Both the position numbers and the translations under genes were made by a program. Shown here piece after piece: positions 1-8,082 of a stretch of 64,000 nt of DNA. Within the stretch, counting starts at the first letter, position 1; each line of letters begins with the position of its first letter. Under the pieces are notes generated by a model. It was not told the origin of the DNA. It saw nothing but the letters and a program-made list of their open reading frames with translations, and ran no database searches. The stretch covers positions 1 through 64,000 of the forward strand of contig PVBG01000015.1 in assembly GCA_002968845.1 (NCBI GenBank), in the 5' to 3' direction. This stretch comes from Neorhizobium tomejilense. GTDB lineage: Bacteria; Pseudomonadota; Alphaproteobacteria; Rhizobiales; Rhizobiaceae.

Positions 1-120
1 TACGCGTAGTCGAAGATCATCGCTCAATGCTTGCGCCATCACCCACCTCATCGCTGTGGATGTTGAATCAGCTTCGGCTCGCCGCGTCACCTCACAATCG
101 ATTCATCGATCACAGGATCT

Positions 121-519
121 GCTCTAGAGGCCTATATCGACCGGCATCGCGGCGTGCTGCTCGGCAGTGCAAAGGATCCGGGCACGTTCTTCGTGAAAAC
201 GGTGAAGACAACCAGTTACGACGCGGCCTATGACTCGACAAAGTTCTATGAGGCGTGGAGGACGATCATCCAGCGCTATGGCATCTACAACCCCTACACC
301 GGTCGCGGCGCCATCAAGGGCCTGCTGCCGCACGGGCCGCATAATCTGCGGGATATCCTGGCGACGCACATCTTGAAGCAAACCGGATCCTATGAGCAAG
401 CAAGCTACGCGATCCAGGACACACCGGATGTGGTGCAAGAGCATTACGGGCGCTTCCTGCCGCAAGACAAGGCGGCGCTTGCGGCAAAGATCCTCAACCA
501 GGTTTGGGAAGCAGCCTGA
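121..519 (+). pseudogene. 3' remnant of a tyrosine-recombinase integrase
   Basis: The reading frame is open from about position 67 and becomes integrase-like near 121. The C-terminal part carries an H-x-L-R box (HNLRDILATH), followed by EQASYAIQD and an EHYGRFLP tyrosine box. These match the catalytic His, Arg and Tyr region of the phage/plasmid integrase family (established family knowledge). The amino-terminal core-binding domain and the first catalytic Arg are missing, and stops lie upstream at 7-9 and 64-66. I therefore read it as a 5'-truncated relic rather than a gene starting at the internal GTG at 154. It abuts a toxin-antitoxin pair, typical of a degraded island. The function class is fairly sure; loss of activity is inferred from the missing half. 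Confidence 0.6.
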
Positions 520-628
520 TGTGGAGGTGGCGGTGCGGTGACCGCATCGCCAACGCCCATTTCCGTGGTTTTCAGTTATTGCAGTTACAGGCCTGGCACA
601 TTATGTTAGTAGCCAAGGAGACTTTGCC

Positions 629-1075
629 ATGGCCAGTCAAATCGTTCATTTCGCCGGATTGTCGGATCGCGACCGCGAGGCAGCTTCGCCTTTGCCGAAG
701 CTGGCCGCGGGCGACAGGATGGAACTTCATGTTCGTCACGAAGGCGGTACAGAACAGACGCTTAAAATCCCTCCCACGGCCGCGGCGGCAGTTGAAGCGC
801 TTCTGGCGCATATGTTGCGCGGCGAACGCGTCGCTGTGCTGGCCGCAGACCAGGAGCTCAGCCCGACCGAGGCATCGGCGGTTCTGGGCATCTCGCGTCC
901 ACTCGTCGTCCTGCGTATGGACCGGGGCGATCTGCCATTCCGCTATGTCGGCAAACACCGCCGTGCCTTGCTCAAGGATGTGCTCGCGCTAAAATTCAGG
1001 CTGGACGGCCGGCAGGCTGCGATGGATTCGCTTGCCGAAGACACCGAGGATCTTGTTGAGACTCATGGCCTCTAA
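629..1075 (+). CDS. antitoxin-like protein with excisionase/MerR-type helix-turn-helix
   Basis: This 148-aa protein has a helix-turn-helix at about residues 75-120 (LSPTEASAVLGISRPLVVLRM, then DLPFRYVGKHRR), the excisionase-type DNA-binding fold. It probably neutralises the downstream PIN-domain toxin and represses the shared promoter. ATG 629 is chosen because a CAAGGAG ribosome site lies 8 nt upstream. The stop overlaps the probable ATG of the toxin by 11 bp, indicating translational coupling. The N-terminal 60 residues have no recognised motif. Antitoxin identity rests on the neighbour and the HTH; a plain transcription regulator is the alternative. Confidence 0.75.
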   Translation: MASQIVHFAGLSDRDREAASPLPKLAAGDRMELHVRHEGGTEQTLKIPPTAAAAVEALLAHMLRGERVAVLAADQELSPTEASAVLGISRPLVVLRMDRGDLPFRYVGKHRRALLKDVLALKFRLDGRQAAMDSLAEDTEDLVETHGL

Positions 1076-1643
1076 ACCGCCCGTCGCGGTCTATGATGCC
1101 TGCGTCCTCTATCCATTCCACCTGCGCAATGTCCTCATCCAGTGTGCTTTCGACGGCCTCATCGAGGCGCGGTGGACCGACGATATCCATGACGAATGGA
1201 TACGCAATCTTGCAGCTAACACGCCTTCGTTGCCCATCGAACGCCTATTAGCCACACGCGACAGGATGAAGGCCGTGCTACCGGAAGCGCAAGTGGGAAA
1301 CTACCGCCCTCTGGTCACCGACCTTGAGCTACCAGACCCCGACGATCGGCATGTTCTGGCAGCCGCCATCGCCGGGAAAGCATCCGTCATCGTTACTTGG
1401 AACCTGAAAGATTTTCCAGCACCAAACCTCCGCCCCTACGGTGTGATCAGCCAGTCACCCGATGATTTTTTGTTCGAACTCCATGCCGCGTTTCCCGATG
1501 CGTTGATCTCCAGCGTCAAAGGTGCACGGCACAATCTGCGCAAGACGGCGCCGTCCATCGAAACGTTTGTGGGCGCGCTTGAGCAAGGCGGGTTGAAGAA
1601 ATTTTCGGCCATTCTTCGTCGAAATATCACCAAGCTGAAGTGA
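1065..1643 (+). CDS. PIN-domain ribonuclease toxin
   Basis: This 192-aa protein begins with AVYDACVLYPFHLRN, holding the first PIN acidic residue (Asp near residue 10). LELPDPDDRHVLAAA follows near residue 90 and VIVTWNLKDFP near residue 115, giving the acidic and T-W-N-x-x-D-F motifs of PIN nucleases. Known PIN toxins cleave RNA using Mg2+ or Mn2+ held by these acids. The frame stays open to an earlier start at 1032, but ATG 1065 places the PIN motif at the amino terminus and overlaps the antitoxin stop by 11 bp. About 50 residues follow the PIN core, longer than minimal VapC. No lesion is visible, so the pair looks intact. Confidence 0.8.
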   Translation: MASKPPVAVYDACVLYPFHLRNVLIQCAFDGLIEARWTDDIHDEWIRNLAANTPSLPIERLLATRDRMKAVLPEAQVGNYRPLVTDLELPDPDDRHVLAAAIAGKASVIVTWNLKDFPAPNLRPYGVISQSPDDFLFELHAAFPDALISSVKGARHNLRKTAPSIETFVGALEQGGLKKFSAILRRNITKLK

Positions 1644-1699
1644 CCGTATGGACCAGCGCAGAGCACAACGACTGGAACGTCCTGTACGCAGCAGACAAT

Positions 1700-2290
1700 T
1701 TATTCTTCCTCGCTCTCCGCCTCAGCCGAGAGCGGCTCATTCTGAACCTCCTTCCGGCTGAGCAATCCGCATTCTCGAGCGCTTCGACGTTGGCAAGATC
1801 ACGCAGCGTCTCCATTCCGAATGCGGAGGGGAAGTATGGAGTGGTCCATAGGTGTAAGGTGCGCCTGGCATCGGACTGCGCGGTCCGGAAGCAATGAAGC
1901 TGGAACCCCGGAGCGCTGCGATGATATCGCGGCTGACCTCCTTGCCGAACATTTTGCTCAGCTCGCCGCGGGTGACGGGCTGGAAATAATCCCACCGCCA
2001 TCAGGACCATCACCTCGAACCCCGACAGCGCCGCGGCCCCTCCCCGCGACGGCGCCGACGAGGCGCGAATCGTCTCGCCAAAGCACGGTCGGGTGCGATA
2101 CTGCCCATGCGGATCGGAGCGGATCAGATCGCGGAGTGATTTCAGGGCAATGCCGGCGGCAAAGGCAGCATCCGCCTCGCCGCCATCCTGGGGGCGCGCG
2201 GTCGCCCGGGCCGGCAGGGGCGGCACGGCCGCGAGCAGAACCGCGACGGTGAAAGGGAGCGGGAGCACGGGTTCATGCCGAGCATCATCT
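1700..2290 (-). pseudogene. scpB: decayed scpB-like (SMC-ScpAB complex) gene
   Basis: ScpB-like blocks are split across different minus-strand frames. In order they are QYRTRPCFGETIRAS, then SGFEVMVLMAVG, then FGKEVSRDIIAALRG with SGPRSPMPGAPYTY, then FGMETLRDL, and finally a tail reading EVQNEPLSAEAE that would end at the stop at 1700-1702. Reading through needs a one-base loss near the GLF block, one added base after PYTY and one more G before the tail, so at least three frameshifts are visible. The N-terminal winged-helix region is barely recognisable. ScpB paralogues of this type accompany integrases in rhizobial islands (family knowledge, recalled). The 5' boundary is approximate. Confidence 0.65.
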
Positions 2291-2444
2291 TTCCTTGAGC
2301 GGTTTGTTGTACCGATTGCTGCCAAAACCGCACGCCATGTCTGCTCAGATAAACGAACGATAAACTTCCATTATCGTTCATTTCTGTCTCAGCACGGCCT
2401 CAGGCGACGATGTTTCCCCGCCGCAGGTGTCGGCCGGCATCCCG

Positions 2445-3499
2445 ATGGACAACGCCGGCCTCCCCTCCCCTCTTCCGGAAGCCAGTACCCTATTGCCCGC
2501 CCACCTCAAGCAGCTTGCCGATCGGGCGCGCGATTATGTCGAGGCCGCGAGTTCACCGAACACCCGCAAAGCCTATGCCTCCGACTGGAAGCATTTTTCC
2601 GGATGGTGCCGCCGCCAAGAGCTGGAAATCCTGCCACCCAACCCACACACCGTCGGCCTCTATATCGCGCCTGTGCCGGTGGCGCGGTCACCGCCTCGGG
2701 TGCGGCGATCGCCGGCCGCAAGCCGAATTCGGTCACGACGATCGAGCGGCGGCTGTCCGCGATCACCTGGAACTATGCGCAGCGCGGGCTCCCGCTCGAC
2801 CGCAAGGATCGCCATATCGTCACGGTGCTTGCCGGCATCCGCAACACCCATGCCGCCCCGCCACGGCAGAAGGAAGCGGTGCTGCTCGAACACCTGATCG
2901 CCATGCTGGAGACGCTCCCCCGCGGCACCTTGCGGGGCCTGCGCGACCGGGCGATGCTGCTGATCGGCTTTGCCGGCGGGCTGCGGCGCTCCGAGATTGT
3001 CGGGCTCGACGCCGGCCGTGACCAGACGAACGACAGCCGCGGCTGGGTCGAGATTCTCGACAAAGGCATGGTCGTCACGGTTCGGGGAAAACGAGGCTGG
3101 CGCGAAGTCGAGATCGGTCGCGGCTCCTCGAACGCCACCTGCCCTGTCGTTGCGCTGCAGACCTGGCTCAACCTTGCAAGGATTGCGCACGGTCCCCTCT
3201 TCCGCCGGGTCACCGGTCAAGGCAAGGATGTCGGCCCCGAGCGATTGCTCGATCAGGAAGTGGCGCGTCTCGTCAAGAAGGCAGCCTCGGCCGCCGGCGT
3301 GCGCCCCGACCTCACCGAGACCGAGCGTGCGGAAAAATTCTCCGGTCACTCGCTGCGTGCCGGCCTTGCTTCCTCGGCCGAGGTCGACGAGCGTTACGTC
3401 CAGAAGCAGCTCGGTCACGCGTCCGCCGAGATGACCCGAAAGTATCAGCGGCGGCGGGATCGGTTTCGCGTCAACCTCACCAAGGCCGCCGGGCTCTGA
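2445..3499 (+). pseudogene. tyrosine-recombinase integrase interrupted by a one-base frameshift
   Basis: The N-terminal part (from ATG 2445, or GTG 2427) reads through a core-binding SAM-like domain with NTRKAYASDWKHFSGWC, then loses homology near 2670. Homology resumes in another frame at ACAGGAVTASG and runs to 3499. Adding one G/C at about 2669-2670 restores one continuous integrase of about 350 aa. The catalytic region is otherwise complete: GGLRRSEIVGLD (first Arg), GHSLRAGLASSA (HxxR box) and a QKQLGHASAEMTRKYQRR tyrosine box. It was presumably an active XerC/D-type island integrase; a sequencing error is the alternative to a real lesion. Its last 153 bp are repeated in diverged form at 4524-4670. 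Confidence 0.8.
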
Positions 3500-3595
3500 C
3501 GTTCACCGCCGGAAAAAGCTTGGGCCGAAACCGACGGCTGGCCCCTTATCTGTGCAGTGTATAAGATCATCGTTCTTGTTTGGTGGGGGAATGCA

Positions 3596-4303
3596 ATGAA
3601 GAAACTGGCACCAGTAATTGCCTTTGCGCTATGCTTGATTGCAACGCACGGGGACGCGAAGAGCTACGTCGTCTTTCCCAATGCGTTGAAAGAAGCAGCG
3701 ATACAACTTTCAAAGGCAGTAGACGGCATGCAATTCGTCGAGAAAAGCCTAAAGGATGTCGCGGCCGAAAAGTCCCCTCCTGCCAAGTCGGACAGTTGGA
3801 ACGCCGTCATTTTTTCGGCGGAGAACTTGGCGGAGACCATTAAGAAAGTAAATCTGTCGTCCGGCCACAAGATGGGTGATTGGTCGGTAGAGACCCAGAT
3901 GGACTGCGCCAAATTCGAGACGGTCCTAGATGTGTACAAAGCACATTTGGCGGATTTGACCGATACCGAACCCTTGCTGCCGCCCTTGATTGAGCATCTG
4001 TCTGGCATGAGCCGCAGTCTACGAGAAGCGATCAAATCCGCAGATGACCTATCAAAGACTTACGCATATATGTCAGCATCTCCGCATCCGAAGATTGTCG
4101 ATTTCTTCGCGTGGGCGTCTTATGATCTTATGAGAGTTTCGAAAGCACTATCCGGCGCGAAAGCCGCCGTGGACAAGAAGCTTACCGGTATTGAAAAATA
4201 CAAGGCGGGGTTTACAGAACGTCTAAAAGACGCCAAGCGGCTTGTGGTCGACTATCAAGCTCGAATACCTAAGCAGCGCGCCTACTGTGCTACCAAGCGG
4301 TAG
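3596..4303 (+). CDS. exported protein of unknown function
   Basis: The 235-aa product starts with a clear Sec signal peptide: KK, a hydrophobic stretch (LAPVIAFALCLIA) and a probable cleavage after GDA near residue 21. The rest is helical and charged, without a domain I recognise, and contains only two cysteines after the signal. ATG 3596 is chosen over the upstream frame start at 3557 because it follows a GGGGGA-type ribosome site and begins the signal peptide. It sits alone between two copies of an integrase 3' end and has lower GC than its neighbours, which fits cargo acquired with the mobile element. No function is proposed. Confidence 0.65.
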   Translation: MKKLAPVIAFALCLIATHGDAKSYVVFPNALKEAAIQLSKAVDGMQFVEKSLKDVAAEKSPPAKSDSWNAVIFSAENLAETIKKVNLSSGHKMGDWSVETQMDCAKFETVLDVYKAHLADLTDTEPLLPPLIEHLSGMSRSLREAIKSADDLSKTYAYMSASPHPKIVDFFAWASYDLMRVSKALSGAKAAVDKKLTGIEKYKAGFTERLKDAKRLVVDYQARIPKQRAYCATKR

Positions 4304-4523
4304 CGCATCTCGTGATTTCGTGAGTTAATGGGCTGACCGACATCGGGAGAATCGTGGAAGGCGCGACTATACAGAGCGTTGAGGGCGGTCCGTGTAACCG
4401 CCTTCTGGAACGTTAAGTTAGCCCCGCACTATAAGAAGGGTCTGGAGACGTTTACAAACGATCGGTCATCCTTACCCCCTGTAATTGAACCGTGGATCGA
4501 GCAGGTACCGAAGTTCGGGGGGG

Positions 4524-4670
4524 CACTCGCTGCGTGCCGGGCTTGCCTCCTCGGCCGAGGAGCGTTACGTCCAGAAGCAGCTCGGTCACGCGTCCGCCGA
4601 GATGACCCGAAAATATCAGCGGTGGCGGCGTCGCTTCCGCGTAAATCTGACCAAGGCTTCCGGGCTTTAG
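4524..4670 (+). pseudogene. second integrase 3'-end remnant (diverged repeat of 3347-3499)
   Basis: This stretch encodes HSLRAGLASSAEERYVQKQL and the tyrosine box ending RFRVNLTKASGL. It is about 90% identical by eye to 3347-3499, with one 6-bp deletion (Val-Asp lost before the Glu-Arg) and many synonymous changes. The upstream three quarters of the gene are absent. The amount of divergence argues for a relic of a related integrase rather than a fresh duplication. It lies just upstream of a toxin-antitoxin promoter. Confidence 0.75.
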
Positions 4671-4720
4671 CTGTCCTCTCCCCTTCCGGCCAAGTTCTTG
4701 CAGAAAGGCCGTTAGTGCAT

Positions 4721-4738
4721 TATAGTCACTATAGTCAT
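4721..4738 (+). promoter_or_regulatory. tandem TATAGTCA repeat, candidate antitoxin operator
   Basis: TATAGTCAC is followed directly by TATAGTCAT, about 20 bp upstream of the Phd-type antitoxin start at 4758, and another TTATAG follows at about 4744. Antitoxins of this family normally bind short repeats overlapping their own promoter. Assignment is by position and repetition only. Confidence 0.4.
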
Positions 4739-4757
4739 TCTGGTTATAGGTGAGACG

Positions 4758-5024
4758 ATGCAAGCATCAACACACGATGATATGAGCTGGACGGTCGCCG
4801 GCGCAAAGGCAAAGCTTTCGGAGGTCATGGAGCGCGCGCAGTTGACGCCTCAAACCATTACCCGCAATGGAAAACCGAGCGTGGTAGTCGTTTCTGCAGA
4901 AGAGTGGCAGAAGAAGACTGCGCGCAGGGGATCGCTCGCGGAATTTCTGCTAGCTTCTCCTCTGCGTGGCACCGATCTGGATACTGAGAGACAAAACGAC
5001 GAGCCGCGTGACTTGTCGCTATGA
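4758..5024 (+). CDS. Phd/YefM-family antitoxin
   Basis: This 88-aa protein has the Phd/YefM N-terminal DNA-binding fold: SWTVAGAKAKLSEVMERA, then PQTITRNGKPSVVVVSAEEW, the usual motif order in residues 9-55. The C-terminal tail is acidic and probably disordered, the part that wraps the toxin in known pairs. Its stop overlaps the start of the VapC-like toxin by 4 bp (ATGA), so the two are translationally coupled. It is expected to neutralise that toxin and autoregulate through repeats just upstream. No lesion is visible. Confidence 0.88.
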   Translation: MQASTHDDMSWTVAGAKAKLSEVMERAQLTPQTITRNGKPSVVVVSAEEWQKKTARRGSLAEFLLASPLRGTDLDTERQNDEPRDLSL

Positions 5025-5443
5025 GACTCCTTCTCGATACGAACGTCCTGTCGGAAGTTACAAAACCCCGCCCCGCTGAAGGTGTTTTGAACTGGCTCCA
5101 CGGGCTGGACGAGGACCGCACGTTCATCAGTATCATCTCGATTGCAGAAATCCGCCGCGGTGTCGCGCTGATGGATGGTGGGCGAAAGCGCGACGCCCTA
5201 GATGAATGGCTCACGCACGATCTGCCTCAGCGCTTCGAAAACAGGATTGTTCCGGTCGAAGCGTCTGTCGCCTTGGCCTGGGGTGATCTTATGGCTCTTG
5301 CCAAGCGAAGTGGTCGCGGGCTCGCCTCCATGGACGGCTTGATTGCCGCTACCGCCGTCGCTCACCAATTGACCCTTGCGACGCGCAACACCAGGGATTT
5401 CGAAGGCTTCGGAATAGACATCATCGACCCATGGGCCGACTGA
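5021..5443 (+). CDS. vapC: VapC/FitB-type PIN-domain ribonuclease toxin
   Basis: This 140-aa protein starts LLLDTNVLSEVTKPRP, giving the first catalytic Asp. SIAEIRRGVAL (Glu) follows near residue 45, SMDGLIAATA (Asp) near residue 105 and LATRNTRDFEGFGI near residue 120, then the usual INPW-like ending (IDPWAD). All four PIN acids are present, so it should be an active Mg2+-dependent RNase; tRNA or rRNA is the usual VapC target class. It begins inside the antitoxin stop codon. Length and motifs are canonical. Confidence 0.9.
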   Translation: MRLLLDTNVLSEVTKPRPAEGVLNWLHGLDEDRTFISIISIAEIRRGVALMDGGRKRDALDEWLTHDLPQRFENRIVPVEASVALAWGDLMALAKRSGRGLASMDGLIAATAVAHQLTLATRNTRDFEGFGIDIIDPWAD

Positions 5444-5480
5444 TCGGGCTCTTATTTGTCGATTGAAAGGAATGGCCTCG

Positions 5481-6125
5481 ATGCTCGCCTACAGCTCGCT
5501 CAAAAACCACGCCGGAATCCTTCTCATCGGAGACTACACGTCCCTGACCTGGCTGCATGAAGTCGTCCATGACGTGAATGAGCGCTCGCCGATTGTGAAA
5601 GACAAAGAAGGCTCGTTCCTTGGGTTGGCTTACGATGTGCGCAAAGCATATGAGCGGCAGCGCGAGGTTATTCAGCCACCAAAACATTTTGAAGAAATCG
5701 GCGTCCGATATGGTGTCCAGATCCTCTGGCCTGTCCTTATGTTGCAGCAAAGGCTGCTGAGGCAATCCCTCGCGTTTCTAAATCAGACATCCAAGACTCA
5801 GGCCATAGCCTATGCGTTGGAGGCCGTCATCGAAGATGCGTTGCGCGAGGATTTTGGCGCGCGGGCGGGGCACATCATCGATCTCTGGCGGCGCCTTGAT
5901 CCGGCACAGGCTGAGGTCTTCGACATGATAAATAGCCGCGGGGGAATCTTTTGTTCGTGGACGAAAGTCCAACGGAAGGCGCGCTTTGCGCAGCTCCTTT
6001 CGAGCTTCGACCCGATGTATGACCGCTTCTACCCTATGCGATTGAAGAACGGCGAAAAGAACCTGATCTCTCCGACAGAATTCGCTGTTTGGGAAAATGC
6101 CGAATGGCCGGACCCTCTGTGGTAA
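5481..6125 (+). CDS. conserved hypothetical protein
   Basis: The protein is 214 aa with no signal peptide and no transmembrane segment. The start ATG 5481 is preferred because GAAAGGA lies 9 nt upstream; the ATG at 5472 touches the ribosome site. The sequence has well-ordered blocks (NHAGILLIGDYTSLTWLHEV, SPIVKDKEGSFLGLAYDVRKAYE, FCSWTKVQRKARFAQL) of the kind kept in a conserved DUF family. I recall similar uncharacterised proteins in proteobacteria but cannot name the family with confidence. It follows the vapC-like gene by 37 bp and could be co-transcribed. Confidence 0.6.
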   Translation: MLAYSSLKNHAGILLIGDYTSLTWLHEVVHDVNERSPIVKDKEGSFLGLAYDVRKAYERQREVIQPPKHFEEIGVRYGVQILWPVLMLQQRLLRQSLAFLNQTSKTQAIAYALEAVIEDALREDFGARAGHIIDLWRRLDPAQAEVFDMINSRGGIFCSWTKVQRKARFAQLLSSFDPMYDRFYPMRLKNGEKNLISPTEFAVWENAEWPDPLW

Positions 6126-6510
6126 ACAGGGGGCATCAATAATGATATTAACCTGATAGACGCCCTTCACTGCTCTCAGCTGAAACCGCAAGCTCAAAAA
6201 CCAAGGGCAATATTTCCCCTTGGCGCTTCAATTGAAACTGGGAACTAAAAGCCACAGTGGCAGCGCGAAAAGCCCGCTCCATCAGGTTCGATATGGGCAA
6301 TTTGGCAAGATCGTAGGCATTGAAATCATGGTAAATGGTTTCTGAAAAGGAATCTATCTCGGCGTTACAGTTCGCCACTGGCTATGTTGCTCCAGGCCAC
6401 GCCTGGCCATCGAAAACAGGCGTTTATCGGAGGTTATGCGTACAGTGCATTTTTACGCTGATGGGCAACGTGCTATCTTTGCGGATAAAGCGCTGCCGGA
6501 GCCCAAAACC
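6126..6510. other. intergenic, no gene supported
   Basis: This stretch is AT-richer than its flanks. A minus-strand open frame of 76 codons (6148-6378) has no recognisable motif and no good ribosome site, so I do not call it. The last ~75 bp hold the promoter region of the following antitoxin; GGAGG at 6429-6433 sits too close to the ATG at 6436 to be convincing as its ribosome site. Confidence 0.4.
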
Positions 6511-6804
6511 ATGACGCAAACCAGCTACAAGATCAGTGAGGCCCGCAAGAACTTTGCCGAGGTGCTCGAACGCGCCAACCAGGGAGAGGAGATTATCATC
6601 ATGCGGGGCAATGATGTCTACGCCCGCATCGGCCCGGCTGAAGCCGGTGGCAAGCGGCCGTTCGGCCTGCTGCGCCAGCGTGGTCTGCCCGACGACCTGT
6701 TCGATGTTCACGATGCGGATCAGGCGGCGATCGACGCCGGTGACTGGAACGACGATACCGGCGTCTTTCGCGGTCCCCTCACCGATGACAAGACTCGCTC
6801 GTGA
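6511..6804 (+). CDS. Phd/YefM-family antitoxin with broken partner
   Basis: This 97-aa protein begins YKISEARKNFAEVLERANQG, then EEIIIMRGNDVYARI, the standard Phd/YefM operator-binding fold. The C-terminal half (RPFGLLRQRGLPDDLFDVHD and a following acidic tail) is the toxin-binding part. ATG 6511 is chosen because it places the fold at the amino terminus, although the frame stays open to 6436. Its stop overlaps the GTG of the next frame by 4 bp (GTGA), the usual coupling. The downstream PIN toxin is truncated by a frameshift, so this antitoxin now appears to be an orphan. Confidence 0.85.
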   Translation: MTQTSYKISEARKNFAEVLERANQGEEIIIMRGNDVYARIGPAEAGGKRPFGLLRQRGLPDDLFDVHDADQAAIDAGDWNDDTGVFRGPLTDDKTRS

Positions 6805-6995
6805 AAATGCTGTTTGATAGCCACGCGGTCTACTGGTGGACGATCGGCAGTGACCGCCTGTCGACAAGAGCCAGATTGCTCATCGGGGACAAGGCCAACG
6901 TTATCCTCGTGAGAGCCGTCTTTTCTATGAGCTGGACAACAAGTGGCGCCTCAAAGCGAGGAGAACCGCCTTGAAATAAGGCCAGTAAGAGTTCC
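6801..6995 (+). pseudogene. PIN-domain toxin fragment, frameshifted
   Basis: The frame from GTG 6801 (or ATG 6807) reads MLFDSHAVYWWTIGSDRLST, the amino terminus of a PIN toxin with its first Asp. After about 37 codons the frame runs out and stops at 6972-6974. In the neighbouring frame the sequence continues as FYELDNKWRLKARR, which is what an intact relative would read there, so a small deletion near 6910 explains the break. The rest of the PIN domain, including the other acidic residues, is not found downstream. The toxin is dead while the coupled antitoxin stays intact. Confidence 0.8.
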
Positions 6996-7095
6996 AAAGC
7001 CGCCGGGATAGACGGCCGGCTTGCCGCCACGCTTGTATTCTCCGTGGCGACAAGCGTCGGAAACGCGGACCACAAACGCTCACCCGCTCGAAGGG

Positions 7096-7507
7096 TTAAA
7101 AATCCCACGGGTTGAGGAGCACGAGACCTGTCGTTTCAAAATCCTTGAGATTGCGCGTGGCCAAGCGACCGCCGTTCACGCGCTATCGCAACGATCATTG
7201 CATCGGGTACTGACATTGCACGCCCATGACGAGCCGCCTGCCCAATGACCTCACCATAAGCGAGTGCGGCTTCTTCCGTGAGACCAAATATCCGTTCGGC
7301 AAATCGACGGCGCCATTCCGCCAGCCCGTGTTCCAAGCGCTACGCCCGCTGGTCCGGCCTGATCTTTTGAATGCTGAAAGCAATCTCGGCGATCGTCACG
7401 GTGGGCAGTGCTAATTCTGCGTCGAACCGTACCAACCAGGCCATGACCGCCTGGTCAGGATCCTTCCGCAACGTCTCCAAGACAACGTTGGTATCGACAA
7501 ATATCAA
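7096..7507 (-). pseudogene. vapC: VapC-type PIN toxin killed by a nonsense codon and a 2-bp deletion
   Basis: From TTG 7507 the strand reads IFVDTNVVLETLRKDPDQA and TIAEIAFSIQKIRPDQRA, then hits TAG at 7340-7342 (codon 56) where relatives carry a Lys or Glu. The same frame continues as RLEHGLAEWRRRFAERIFGL and VPDAMIVAIAR. It then shifts, because CGTGAACGG lacks a TG pair; restoring it gives NGGRLATRNLKDFETTGLVL and NPWDF with a stop at 7096-7098. The first Asp, middle Glu and third Asp are all still readable. The start overlaps the antitoxin stop by 4 bp. Two independent lesions make a sequencing artefact unlikely. Confidence 0.88.
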
Positions 7508-7752
7508 AGCTCGATACCTTGGTGAGGGGTGCGGCCTTCACGGATGATGGTGTCCAGGTCAATATCTGTGGCAGCTTGCGCGTTGACCCGCGCGTAAAAG
7601 GCCGCCGCCGGTTCGCGACCCGCCTCGCGTATCTCGTAGGCCTCAAGCGCGCGCTCCACCACTTCTGCAATCGAACGATTCTCACGTCGCGCGAGTCGGT
7701 GAGCCATATCCCTTGCCTTGGAGCTTCGGACAGAGAGTTGTGGTGCGGCCAT
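7504..7752 (-). CDS. VapB/FitA-type antitoxin
   Basis: This 82-aa protein has an N-terminal ribbon-helix-helix: PQLSVRSSKARDMAHRLARR, then NRSIAEVVERALEAYE. It is followed by a short toxin-binding tail, as in VapB/FitA and PSK-type antitoxins. AAGGAG lies 6 nt before the ATG. It should bind its own promoter and neutralise the VapC encoded 4 bp downstream, but that toxin is a pseudogene here. The open frame and good ribosome site suggest the antitoxin alone was kept. Confidence 0.85.
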   Translation of the reverse strand: MAAPQLSVRSSKARDMAHRLARRENRSIAEVVERALEAYEIREAGREPAAAFYARVNAQAATDIDLDTIIREGRTPHQGIEL

Positions 7753-8082
7753 TGCAGTCTCCTTTGCGGAAAATATATGCTCATCGTACGGGACAAAACC
7801 AGGGAATGGTTGCCGCGAAGATCGAGAGCGGCGCGTTTTCCGCTTCCCGAGGAGATGAGGAAGTCAGGCCATCTTTCGGTGCAACAGGCTTCGAGCTATT
7901 ACACTAGCGCGACCCGGCGCAGCGGTCGGGCGGCCAGTCGACGCGCTGGCTAGCTGCCGCAAGGTCGATTGCTGGAGCAAAGTCTCGACACAGGACCGGA
8001 AGGCTTAGCCTACGTCAAAAGGTGGCGATGTGTTCGCGCGATGAAATAGTAGAATTTGCCTTACAACGGCCAAGAGGGCGTC
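7753..8082. other. intergenic, no gene supported
   Basis: This region holds the antitoxin's upstream sequence and then about 250 bp without a convincing frame. A plus-strand reading ending GHLSVQQASSYYT near 7880-7910 faintly resembles an integrase tail, but no flanking homology supports it. Confidence 0.3.

Noticed and set aside
2660..3418. 252-codon minus-strand frame over the integrase
   Set aside because: Shadow of the integrase catalytic region.
4485..4670. 61-codon plus frame as an intact small gene
   Set aside because: Its content is the tail of an integrase; the start is in non-homologous sequence, so it is a relic.
6148..6378. 76-codon minus-strand frame
   Set aside because: No motif, no ribosome site and no neighbour support.
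7713..7953. Plus-strand frames with an integrase-like GHLSVQQASSYYT string
   Set aside because: One short resemblance without the Arg or second His boxes is not enough.
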